From Agelas oroides (taxonomy: Eukaryota; Porifera; Demospongiae; Agelasida; Agelasidae), in NCBI GenBank assembly GCA_949130485.1, contig OX422192.1, positions 7,293,085-7,357,084 of the forward strand: a DNA stretch of 64,000 nucleotides, written 5' to 3'. This document shows positions 56,001-64,000 of the stretch, piece after piece; position 1 is the stretch's first letter; each line of letters begins with the position of its first letter. A program made the translations under genes and the position numbers. A model generated the notes under the pieces. That model had not been told where the DNA came from. It worked only from the letters and a program-made list of their open reading frames with translations, and did not search any database.

Positions 56001-57371
56001 AGTGGAGAGGAAACAGGACAAGGAGGAGGACAGGCAATGGGTGGAGGGGGAATAAGAGGACAAGCAATAGGAGGAGGGGTAATAGGAGGACGAGGAGGAC
56101 AAGGAACAGGAGGAGGGGTAATAGGAGGACAAGCAATAGGAGGAGGGGTAATAGGAGGACAAAGAGGAGGCCAAGCAATAGGAGGAGGGGTAATAGGAGG
56201 ACAAGGAAGAGGCCAAGCAATAGGAGGAGGGATAATAGGAGGACAAGCAATAGGAGGAGGGGGAATAGGAGGACGAGGAGGAGGACAAGAAATGGGAGGA
56301 AAACGAAAGGTATTTGGACAAGAAGTACTGGGAGAAGGAAGAGGAGGAGGAGAAAGAAAAGAAGGAAGACGAGGAAGTGGAAGAGAAGGAGGAACAACAG
56401 GAAGAAGAGCAGGAGGAAGGGGAGTATTAAGTAGAGAAGGAGGAACAACAGGAAGAAGAGCAGGAGGAAGGGGAGTATTAAGTAGAGGAGGAGAAGAAAT
56501 AACAGGAAGAAGAGCAACAAGAGAAGAAAGAGGAGGGGGAAGAGGACAAGCAACAAAAAATGGTGGAGAAGGAGTAAGAGGTGGAAGAAGTGCAGGCTAT
56601 GATCAGTTTGATCACAGCAGTGGCCATGGGGATCACAGGCCAGTTGTTAGTGGTGCTGATGGTATAAGCAATATCCACCTGGCAGCTGGTGAGGCAAAAG
56701 TCTGTGATAACTGTTCTGACCACCATGTTGCTGGAAGTAAGACTAACCATGATAAGAAACACCAGCTTCATGCTGCTGGCATAGAGAGTGGAAGTACACT
56801 TCCCTTTATCCACAGAGAGAACACCAGTGAAGGTAGTAGTGGACAAGATGGTGTATGTGGTTTAGGGGGAACAGGAGGTGGAAGATGGTTTAGTGCTACA
56901 TTGAAACGAGGAGAACAAAGGCAAGAAGCAGAGTCAGCTGGTCAACCTCAGTTGGGCTATGGTGGAGCCTTGGGCATGCTTGTTGCAAGTGAAGTAGATG
57001 AACTAAGACCTGTTGATAATGGTGTCACTAAACCAGGTGAAATCAAAATGCCGAGTGATCGTGAAGGGGCAAAGCAATTTGTCACCCAAGAGCTCACAAA
57101 ACTCAAAGAGAAAGTGGACAAGGCACAGACTTTGCTGTCTAAGAAATCAGCTGCAGAAGGAGCAATTGCTTCAGCCACAGGATCATCTGGGACAGCAGCA
57201 ACTGCTAGTAAGAGTGCTAGCGAAAGCAAGGATGAACAAGATGATGAGCAATCAGTAAAAGAAAAGCCCTTTGGAGCAAACAAAAACATTCACACTTTGG
57301 ACAGTTTCCGTACCGGAAGTTCCAGGAAGGTGAAGCCTATTCATGGAAATATTGTGGGATTTTCAAATTAA
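53040..57371 (+). CDS. Giant repeat protein: acidic Gly/Asp tract, 27-residue solenoid, polyglycine
   Basis: I do not recognise this gene. It encodes 1443 residues from ATG 53040 (numbering below from an in-frame ATG ten codons upstream; a CAACAG acceptor-like site just before 53040 favours the later start). Order: a Lys-rich head with two copies of an ETG-V/I-x-EYL-x-K motif (about 46-62 and 122-138); Gly/Asp/Glu repeats (190-306); a basic patch; eight exactly 27-residue repeats (429-644) of form VxAxxAxVxGIE...AxAxAxG, flanked by shorter ones; glycine-rich segment (690-760); polyglycine with Lys/Glu (about 745-905); GGGVIGGQAI repeats (about 995-1100); Arg/Gly repeats (GRRAGGRGVLSR twice); then a mixed C-terminal region ending in a charged helix (KLKEKVDKAQTLLSKK). 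No signal peptide or membrane helix is seen, so it is probably intracellular. ATTAAA at 57421 may serve as polyadenylation signal. A structural or condensate-forming role would be inference only. Confidence 0.8.
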   Translation: MAEQKKKKKEVVYINKKGDILRDLPAAVEIVRKDVEEVLEKTGIVEYLSKTKEEKDRLRKEMEQESEKSKEKEEISDGAHGNDKPGCTQTKDDEDVEDSNGEQCDTKNETWTKIMRETGVEEYLDKRKKATSSTTSQSTKNASSHGAQHSSDSSMWDNAFTICTAEHLVRARRKTKDSKGGNNEGGGGDDDEGGDDGGDDEGGGGNSEGGGGDDESGDDGRDDEGGGGDDEGGDDGGDDEGGGGDDDDGGDDEGEGGDDEGGDDGGDGDDDDGGDGDDDDGGGGDDEGGGGDDDGQRAGKWDIKIKRCQAKYRKVKKAWKEKDIPKKECLLTATAFESSVLTANLVGRSHTRKPKVVTSAHGAKASFATADVNLVKDQTKTGVELAVTGLQADAVKVSAKGVQGGMEAGLSANVTCAQVQALKCEMTGASKQVKVTASGTVTGADVKTGNTKFSGIQTSTTGNASADAKGADVTAGCGNVSGVEAHANAAATATAKAADVKAGTATVTGIETKAEAAAKAQAVGSEVTAASARVTGIEAKEEATAVAQAVGCRVTAANANVMGLQQGSKIGVKAEAKAAEVQAATANIRGVDSSVKATASASATAGKVRVANVNAAGYGGSHFHAGVEASAGVDALNVNVGTHGGSNVGVSTQLQVGNVGLSVGPPSFTFSPAFNIGFGGGSGAGGNVGAKGKGKTGARDNRTADNGSKCTDGNYTSGDNESGRQRGRKGGGGDGGGGEEGRKGGGEEEGGGGEGGGGGGGGGGGGGGGGGGGGGGGGGGGGGGGGGGGGGGGGGGKGEGGGKRERGGESGEGGGGGGKGEGGGEGGEGGGGGKGEGGGGKGEGGGEGGEGGGGGGGGKGEGGGEGGGGDGGSEDVGQRDEGKTENGEEGEEVRGRGNGGREGMGCETTRGGKPFKHESDEKEGGGRGKMLEIGVGIGGGARGLLKPGIGITEGNGKMFRFELGFGGTTGVRRGLGQIGGGGQAIDGSGEETGQGGGQAMGGGGIRGQAIGGGVIGGRGGQGTGGGVIGGQAIGGGVIGGQRGGQAIGGGVIGGQGRGQAIGGGIIGGQAIGGGGIGGRGGGQEMGGKRKVFGQEVLGEGRGGGERKEGRRGSGREGGTTGRRAGGRGVLSREGGTTGRRAGGRGVLSRGGEEITGRRATREERGGGRGQATKNGGEGVRGGRSAGYDQFDHSSGHGDHRPVVSGADGISNIHLAAGEAKVCDNCSDHHVAGSKTNHDKKHQLHAAGIESGSTLPFIHRENTSEGSSGQDGVCGLGGTGGGRWFSATLKRGEQRQEAESAGQPQLGYGGALGMLVASEVDELRPVDNGVTKPGEIKMPSDREGAKQFVTQELTKLKEKVDKAQTLLSKKSAAEGAIASATGSSGTAATASKSASESKDEQDDEQSVKEKPFGANKNIHTLDSFRTGSSRKVKPIHGNIVGFSN
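54294..54941 (+). repeat. Eight tandem 81-bp coding repeats (27-residue solenoid coils)
   Basis: Every repeat begins with Val, has Gly at position 10 and usually Val/Ile/Leu at 8 and 11, followed by alternating small residues and an acidic or polar last position. Starts are at residues 429, 456, 483, 510, 537, 564, 591 and 618. Nucleotide identity is modest, so selection on the protein rather than recent slippage maintains the period. Confidence 0.85.
55300..55650 (+). repeat. GGA microsatellite coding for polyglycine
   Basis: An almost pure (GGA)n/(GGT)n run at 55306-55430 is followed by GGAGAAGGTGGGGAAGGAGG and GGAAAAGGTGAGGG units. It keeps the main frame open. Long antisense frames of poly-Ser, poly-Pro or poly-Leu across it are artefacts. 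Confidence 0.9.
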
Positions 57372-59200
57372 GATAAGATTTTGTGTGTCACCTCATGCAT
57401 TTTTGTGCTTTTGTGTCCACATTAAATTGTACCTCGATCCTGACATTTTGGGTGTACTATTCAAGTTTGCCTTAAACCAAGACCTGGAGCCTTTTTATTT
57501 TTGAATACTTCATATTAGCCGTGCTGTTTGGATCTTACCATTTACTTTTTGCATTTTATTCATACATGCACAACATAAAAACATTTGACTTGGAAAAGTA
57601 CGAGGCTTTGTAGTTATGAAAATACCAATTCATTAATATTGATAGTTTTAGCATGTTGCTATGTTAGATTCTATTCATGCAATGAGATTTACCTACAAAA
57701 ACCATGCCCTTTATCTTAATGTTTCTATAGTATACAACCATGCCCATACCCGTAGGGTGGGTCCGCTAGTGTAAATATGTTTTGTTTTTTTTAGACTTAG
57801 CCTTAACTCTTGCTCTTCAGTGCACGTTGAAATGACAGATTTGCTCTGAGAATTTAACGAAACTGCCGTCATGGATATTAAAATGGGCATGAGGTAAGGT
57901 AGTTCGGTGCTGCTCAACGATATATATACGCTTGAGGGAAAGACATGTAGGTCTGCAGTTATATTTTCCTCAAGCTAATGCCAGTGTTGAACAAGTTTTG
58001 TTGGCTTTTGGTCATTACTATATACGCAACTGGCAGCACAGAATGTGATTGAAGCTATTTTCAGACATCTGCATGCATAGGTTTCATCCTGAGCTTAAAT
58101 CTCATGCCCAGTAACAAAACAATACGAAGTCCTTTACAAGCATGCAGCTTTTAGCCAATTGGCAGTTGCTGTTCAAGAATCAAGGGAGATGTGAACCTAA
58201 GATGACACAGCTGTACGTATGCAGTTGCTTTCAGACATGCACCCATGCTCACAGTATAAGCTATTGAAATTGACCTTCCTCTGGTTGCCATTCTTTCCCC
58301 ACCCCCATATATACCCTATACCGTTTTAGGCTCAAACTGACTTTCTCTGCCTATTCCTCCTTCTTCCTTACCACTCTCAGTTTCTCAGAAACACCCTTAT
58401 GCCTCATGACCGTGCATAGTGAGTCAGCCGGAGTTGTCACGGTTGTGTCGATTGCAAAGCGCTAATTTTCTTGTAAGTTACTTATTATAGAATGTTCACT
58501 GGGCCGTTGTCCGTTGATCGTGTATGCCGTTTTAGTTGCCTGGTTTTATTTATATACTACTAAACACCTGTAAATGCCTAATACCACAGGCTTTATACAG
58601 CTACAGAATACATTGTTTTTGGTAAATAATTAACATTGTTGTTGGTAAAAAAATTAAAGCTATTAAAGAGCACACAGGTGGCTGTAAATTATGACAGAAA
58701 ACTCTCACTAAGACCACCATGGAGTGAACAAGATGTGGTCACTCAAATTATATGCAATTTGTCACCACTTAAACCTTGCTGTGAGCCATTGACTGCACTG
58801 TTATAACTACTGCCAAAGCTACTGTGACTGTGACTTGGAGAAAATTCACCACAACTTTTGTAGTTTTTTTTTCTTGTGAAGATTTACTGTATCTGGAGTG
58901 GCACAGTAAGCTATGCCTATTTTCATGGTATACAGGCCACCAGTTGCAGACATACCTGCTGATTGTCTAATAGACATCACTCATGGTAGAATTCAGAACG
59001 TACGGAACCTCCTCTCTTTGTGCCTACACTTTGCAAGTAATAGAATCCGGAAAAAGCTAGGGGCTATTCTCATTGCAGTAGCAGTCTTAGACTATTGCTG
59101 CAACAGTTAATACAGCAACAACGATTCCTTGTCATCATAGTTTGGTGTGGATGTAGAATGCAATAATGCTGGATACATATACAGAAAGTTACTTTATGTA
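57372..59200. other. Intergenic after the repeat-protein gene
   Basis: This presumably starts with a short 3' UTR (ATTAAA at 57421). No further gene or paired repeat is recognised up to the pogo-like element. Confidence 0.4.
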
Positions 59201-59984
59201 CAGTAAAACCTCTAATAACGGACCCTCTGAGAAGTGGACTACCTCTCAACAGCAGACAGATCACTTGCCCCCGATTGATTTTACCATAGAACTAATACAT
59301 TTCGAACCTCTGAGAAGTGGACACCTCTCAACTCCGTACAACAGACACTGATCAGTCCCTGATGTACCTTAGCCAATAAAAAATTCCTCCAAAAAGGGAC
59401 AGTGAAACTACACCCATCAATAGTTTTATACATAATGTGGACACTTGTTGACCGTTTTCGTAAGATTGTGCGCCAACATCGCTGGATTCAAAGACCGGGC
59501 ATTATATTAGCACTGTTGCTCATCGTGTTAGCCTTTCTCGCCAGGGTACAGCAATTAATGGAGTGTTCCAAAAATATGACCTTCAATTGCCCGAGCATAC
59601 ATTACCATGCTTACGGATACCTCCGTATTCCAGATACCCAGCAATGGTCCACAAATGAGTGGTTACGTACAAATAACAAATCAAGTGTTTATTTTGTACA
59701 GTTACTGTGTAAATATGATTGTCATATTTATAATCATTCTACATTAATATTTTACTTATGCAAGTAGTATTGCTCTTACCATCTTGCGATTGAAAAAAAA
59801 CATCCTAACGAAAATACATGCAGAGAATATATTATAATAATACATTTTCAAGACTGTAAGTGTTAGTTTTTTATGTTTAAGGATTTTCCAATAGGTTTAA
59901 AAGAAACCTTTGTGAAGAGGACCACCTCTCTACAAAGGACAAATGGTCTGTCCCCAATGTGTCCTATGTTCGGAGGTTTTACTG
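59201..59984. mobile_element. pogo/Tigger-like non-autonomous element, 784 bp, TA-flanked
   Basis: CAGTAAAACCTCTAATAACG at the left and CAGTAAAACCTCCGAACATA read from the right are the ends; TA flanks both (59199-59200, 59985-59986). The interior shares AAGATTGT...CATCGCTGGA, TTAGCACTGTTGCTCATCGT and the CCCCAATGTGTCC end with the 484-bp element at 23802. The open frame at 59402-59767 (WTLVDRFRKIVRQHR, one hydrophobic stretch) is not a transposase. Confidence 0.85.
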
Positions 59985-59989
59985 TACAC

Positions 59990-60415
59990 ACATTGCAACA
60001 TAGGCCTTTCTGTTATTGTTGTCAGCAACAAAGGATTTCTGTTATGCATTCCTTCGAAGAGCTTCTACCGACCTTTTGAATAAGGCCAGCCACCTGACTG
60101 CATTTTCTGCATGAGTTAGTAGTCTCCATCTACCATTCACCCCAGTGCAGTTGATGAGGCCTGGTATTGACTGAAACGCTTCCGGCACAGTGGGTGACTT
60201 CACATAACACCTAGGCCTATTTTTTTAGGGAGATGTGGTTCGTTGGTTGTTCATGCATGTCACATTATCACAGCCAATTATGTACAGTTCCTTTGTGTAG
60301 TGTGCTACATCCACAGAGTGACTGTTTTTCTAAAACAATAATTAGAAAATGTATTATAAAAACTAATTATTCTAGCCTATACAAAAAAAGTTCAGCCTGT
60401 ACTGCTTCTGACTTG
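59990..60415. other. Spacer between pogo-like element and the minus-strand gene
   Basis: Nothing is recognised; it should hold the 3' UTR of the gene at 60416-61555. Confidence 0.35.
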
Positions 60416-61555
60416 TTATGTGTAGTAATTCAAATTGGGGCATACCCATTTCTTCGCCAAAGGATCTGTGGGTGGTTGTGTTGATGTGCAGAACCGATGA
60501 CTTATTTCTCTCTGCTCAATCATTTCTGTGGGACACTTCAGTGTCAGATCACCATTGGGGAAATAGAGTGCAAAAGCTATTCCTTCCCAACTGATTGATT
60601 TTCTAGTACCACCATACCAACTAATTACATGTTGTGGGCTAAATGTCGGGATGGCTTCAGGATTGATGACTCTACCATCTTGACCCACCAATCCATTTGG
60701 ATTGAAAATACGATTCACATGGGTGTCTCCGTGTTGAGTCAGATCTTTGAAATTGGACAATGCCTTCAGGTCATCTTCTGCACAAATTATGATGATGTAG
60801 CACACTTCATAGCGATATCGGAGTGTCCCACCAACTTTCAAATGGATTTTGGACATCAAACATTGTCGTAAGTCAGCATATGACTTGAGAAGGTTGCGGA
60901 GGGTTAAACAGAATGCATTGTTGCCATACGATGACTCAGGTGGGGTTTTCACATACCCTGCAACATATGTTCCCATTTGTTCCAATGAATGTATTGCAGC
61001 TGTGACATCTTGTGGGAGCTGGTCCTCCAGACTGAGCCCCCACCAAGAGTAGTAACCTGGCAGCACGGGGTGTGCACCTGGTATTTCTTGATATTTCATT
61101 TCATCTGGAGCAGTAGGATTTCTTGGGAATTTTTTGGTGTTGTAGAAGGATACAATGCTCAAGTAGGTCTCTCCCAGAGGGCGACCATCAAAAATGTACT
61201 CCTTCCCACATTTTTGCTTGGGTTTGAAAGCATAGTGCTTGCTATCAAATGAGTTAGGTTGTATTCCTTGGGCCTGTTCATTGTGTGTCACATGGCAAAG
61301 TTTGCTGATTGAGAACCTAAGTCCCTTCAGTTTGCTGAGCAGGTCTCCCTGGATGCAGTAATAGAGGAATGGATTTTCAGCTATGGCTTCATCCCATTCA
61401 TCGTCAATTCTCATGCCCCATGGGTGGACTTGCGTGAATTTGTCAGGATAGTAAATCTCATAGAGATCCTTTTCAGCATGCTTTCGTTTAAATTCCCTTA
61501 AAAAAAATGAATGAATGATTAATCTCAAGTCAGGTATCACAGAAATACGCTTACC
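60416..61555 (-). CDS. Unrecognised protein, last two exons
   Basis: The main exon is 61496-60416 and encodes about 359 residues to the stop. A 58-bp intron (61554-61497, GTAAGC...TTTAAG) joins it in phase to an upstream exon ending [13 protein letters not shown]. The start of that exon and any earlier ones are not resolved. Visible features are EKDLYEIYYPDKFTQVHPWG, CGKEYIFDGRPLGETYLS, PVLPGYYSWWGLSLEDQLP, GGTLRYRYEVCYIIIICAED and ISWEGIAFALYFPNGDL. It is rich in aromatic residues, has one beta-like hydrophobic stretch (CYIIIIC) and no clear membrane span. I recognise no catalytic motif and name no family. Codon use and the long open frame argue that it is a real gene. Confidence 0.65.
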   Translation of the reverse strand, partial: GKRISVIPDLRLIIHSFFLREFKRKHAEKDLYEIYYPDKFTQVHPWGMRIDDEWDEAIAENPFLYYCIQGDLLSKLKGLRFSISKLCHVTHNEQAQGIQPNSFDSKHYAFKPKQKCGKEYIFDGRPLGETYLSIVSFYNTKKFPRNPTAPDEMKYQEIPGAHPVLPGYYSWWGLSLEDQLPQDVTAAIHSLEQMGTYVAGYVKTPPESSYGNNAFCLTLRNLLKSYADLRQCLMSKIHLKVGGTLRYRYEVCYIIIICAEDDLKALSNFKDLTQHGDTHVNRIFNPNGLVGQDGRVINPEAIPTFSPQHVISWYGGTRKSISWEGIAFALYFPNGDLTLKCPTEMIEQREISHRFCTSTQPPTDPLAKKWVCPNLNYYT

Positions 61556-61569
61556 ACAAATACACATGC

Positions 61570-63260
61570 AGCAGAGATGCCAACTTCAGCAAGTACAAAT
61601 GAGTGAGATGGATCACAAATGGAGTGAGATAGAGGCCTTCATGCGTGAAACATGTGAATGTGTGACAGCTAGTTTAATAGACTTATGATGATATAATGCT
61701 ATCTCCAATGCTGTTGTCAGGTTTGGTCCTATACTTACATTTCTTTGACTGGCTTCATCACTTTATCTAGTGCATGCATGTGTAGTGCACCTATGATTTA
61801 GCCTGGTCTAGGGCGTGGTCTGGCATTGAGAATCACTTTGTGTTAATCTCGTGCCCAGACTATACATTTTGCTGGTGGGTGCCAAAAATGCAGTCTGGGA
61901 ACGAGACTACACTTTGTGCATGCACATAGTGAGATCTCGGCTTCAAGGCTAGCATCTCTCAGCTCTCACACCTTACCAGCCACAACTGGCTGGCAGGAAT
62001 CAGAGTTGCAAGCATAGTTGTAGTCTATCATGCCTAGTGTAACCCTGGGCATGGGCTACCCAGAAGTACTCTCATAAAATTTTCCTGGTGGAGCATGTCC
62101 CCTGAACCTCTACAACCCCTACAACACTGTGCACTATACGTGCACAGACAACTGCGCTCTACACATGCTGCACCAAGCCCCACTCTATATGTATGCCCCC
62201 CCACACCCCATTTCTTCAATCTCTGGATCTGCCCCTGAAAAGGTGTAGAATCAAGAACAATCAGTACTTTTACTCGCAGAAACAGATGGAACTACTCGCT
62301 GAACAACATGCTGAGCATTCAGAAATTGAGACTGAGAGCGATGGAGAAGCAGAGGGGAAGAAGGAGCTAGCGCTTGTATGATGAAACTCTCCAACACATC
62401 ATACACAACAAATATCTTGAAGGTGCCTCAAAGCAAGACAAGAGTGATTCGAAAACTTCCAAGCACTATACAGAGCCAGAGATGGTCAGCTGTACAGAGT
62501 CTGCAGTAGCAAAAATAAACAGCAAGCTTTGCCTACATATTAAGGATCCGAGGACAAGAAGACAAGGAAGGACATGCAATACCATGTATGCAACACCACT
62601 CAGACAAGGTCTTGAAAGAGAAACACGTTTTTGTGGCTTACTATCACTGTGTGGAAAAGGAAGGTATGTCGTGGAGTTTTCAGGGATGCAGAGGAAGATG
62701 GAAGACAGTGACCGAAATAACATAGCAAATCATAGCATAGTTTGTGCATTAACCATGTTGAGGCATTAAACTTTATCTCCTTGGAATTTAGGATAATATA
62801 TAGGCAGGGGGTGCATGATGTCCTAGGATAATGGGCAGGGGGGCATGATATCCTAGAATAATAGACATGCAGGGGTGCCTAAAATACTACCACAATGGGG
62901 GGTGCCAGATTTCCTGAAGGAGTGCCCATTTTCCTAGGAAAAACTTTTTCGCCATAAAATATACTACGATTTGCTGCACAGTATAATTTATCTGTTAGTT
63001 CAGTGTCTGTCTTCCTCTACAATCCTGAAAACTCCACGACACAGTTTCCCTTTCGTCAGCTATCCCACACAGCGATAGTAAACCACGTAAACATTTCTCT
63101 TTCAATACGTTGGGGGTGCCAAATTTCCTGTGACACCGGCTCATAATATTATGCTAGCCTTGAAGCTAGCGCAGCCAGACTAGTTGATGTCCGAGTCAGA
63201 GCTAACTACGCGGGGCCGAATTGAGACGATGAGGCGCTACACTAACAGTTCGCTGTCGCA
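61570..63260. other. Repeat-rich stretch with possible exon pieces
   Basis: At 61848-61908 CTCGTGCCCAGACT...AGTCTGGGAACGAGACTA is a short hairpin element of the CGTTCCCAG type. A plus-strand frame at 62270-62381 (QMELLAEQHAEHSEIETESD...) and one at 62374-62769 look coding-like but have no recognised domain or clear splice partners. At 62790-62930 there are several GGGGTGC...CCTAGGATAAT repeats. Confidence 0.3.
62063..62237. mobile_element. Right half of a CAGGGGCGGATC hAT-like element
   Basis: This stretch (ACTCTCATAAAATTTTCCTG through ATCTCTGGATCTGCCCCTG) aligns with 46068-46259, including the terminal CCCCTG. The left end is missing. Confidence 0.65.
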
Positions 63261-63270
63261 AGCAATACGG

Positions 63271-63923
63271 GAAAACGGGCAAGTGGAAAACGCTGAAGTG
63301 CTGAAACCGAAGTACGGAAACGGAAGTACGGAAACCGAAGTACGGAAGTGAGAAGAAAAGCCGCCTATCAGTGTCTAGTGCCTTACTGACTCACGAGTGT
63401 GCCCTGTAGCCAAAGGGTGACTGTCTCCAAGCGATGTGAGAGCTGATACTGACACATTGAACTCCAGCGTGCACTAACACAGTCGTTTAGCATGACAAAC
63501 TCACAAAGTGGGTGTGGTCTTGTCTTGGTCTCATTCCGAAACTATGGTGACTATTCGCTAGTGTCTCTGGAGTAGTTCTCGGCAAGGAACTATGACAACA
63601 CTCGCATCTGCATCACTGTCACGAGAACATCAGGAACATAGAGCCTGCATAGTTGCCCCACTCACCGTAAGTCTTGGTTTGGGTCTGACCACACTCACTT
63701 GCAGTCACATGCATCATGATAGCGACGGTCGCTGCAGTCCTAGAGCCTAAAATCCGGCTCTCACATCGCAGGTATGGAGTCACCCTTTGGCTACAAGGCC
63801 TCAACACACACAATAAGGCACTAAACGCCGATAGGCGGCTTTTCTTCTCACTTCCGTACTTCGGTTTCCGTACTTCCGTTTCCGTACTTCGGTTTCAGCA
63901 CTTCAGCGTTTTCCACTTGCCCG
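63271..63923. mobile_element. Long-armed inverted-repeat element, likely Mutator-like
   Basis: Arms of about 180 bp (63276-63455 and 63745-63923) are near-identical reverse complements. They start CGGGCAAGTGGAAAACGCTG, followed by a short GAAACCGAAGTACG tandem repeat and GAGAAGAAAAGCCGCCTATC. GCAATACGG before and GAAATACGG after form a 9-bp flank repeat with one mismatch. No transposase in the ~290-bp core. Confidence 0.8.
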
Positions 63924-64000
63924 AAATACGGATGATGCAGGGCAGGGGTGCCGGAAGTCATCTAGTAGAACACACCGTGTGCAAGTAGTCTCGCAAGCTA

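Noticed and set aside
59402..59767. 121-residue open frame with a hydrophobic helix
   Set aside because: It lies wholly inside a TA-flanked non-autonomous pogo-like element and its sequence is shared with the other element's non-coding interior.

Overview
The window looks like nuclear DNA of a non-bilaterian animal, most likely a demosponge. Genes have spliceosomal introns with GT/AG borders. Animal-only architectures are present (a TRAF protein with RING, coiled coil and MATH domain; an aquaglyceroporin). The rest is packed with LINE remnants, tRNA-derived SINEs and many short inverted-repeat DNA transposons. The sponge assignment is inference from gene content and style; no marker gene settles the species.

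Layout. Positions 849-15159 are a recent tandem segmental duplication. Each unit carries a 5' flank with a minisatellite, a six-exon aquaglyceroporin gene and its 3' flank. Copy A ends in a truncated 3' piece of an iduronate-2-sulfatase gene. Copy B runs into the complete, intronless sulfatase gene (minus strand, 14879-16507). A 5'-truncated LINE sits only in copy B. Next come a dead TKL-type kinase pseudogene (17.06-17.68 kb) and an intronless four-pass membrane protein (19.40-19.92 kb). A TRAF gene follows on the minus strand, with recognisable exons spread from 33.74 kb down to 22.12 kb and introns filled with SINEs, pogo-like, hAT-like and Mutator-like short elements and a CTCA satellite.

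From about 35 to 52.5 kb I see mainly transposable-element debris: LINE fragments, one LINE with endonuclease and reverse transcriptase but internal damage, hAT-like elements with 5-bp target duplications, an 83-bp perfect palindrome and a foldback element. At 53.04-57.37 kb an intronless gene encodes a ~1440-residue protein made almost wholly of repeats: an acidic Gly/Asp tract, eight consecutive 27-residue coils that look like a beta-solenoid, a long polyglycine tract, a GGGVIGGQAI-type repeat and a charged C-terminal helix. It is the best candidate for something undescribed. A second unrecognised gene lies on the minus strand at 60.4-61.6 kb. The window ends in a long-armed inverted-repeat element (63.27-63.92 kb).

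The genes do not form a pathway. The aquaglyceroporin pair and the sulfatase are linked by the duplication history rather than by shared function, and the TRAF gene and kinase relic are ordinary signalling families.
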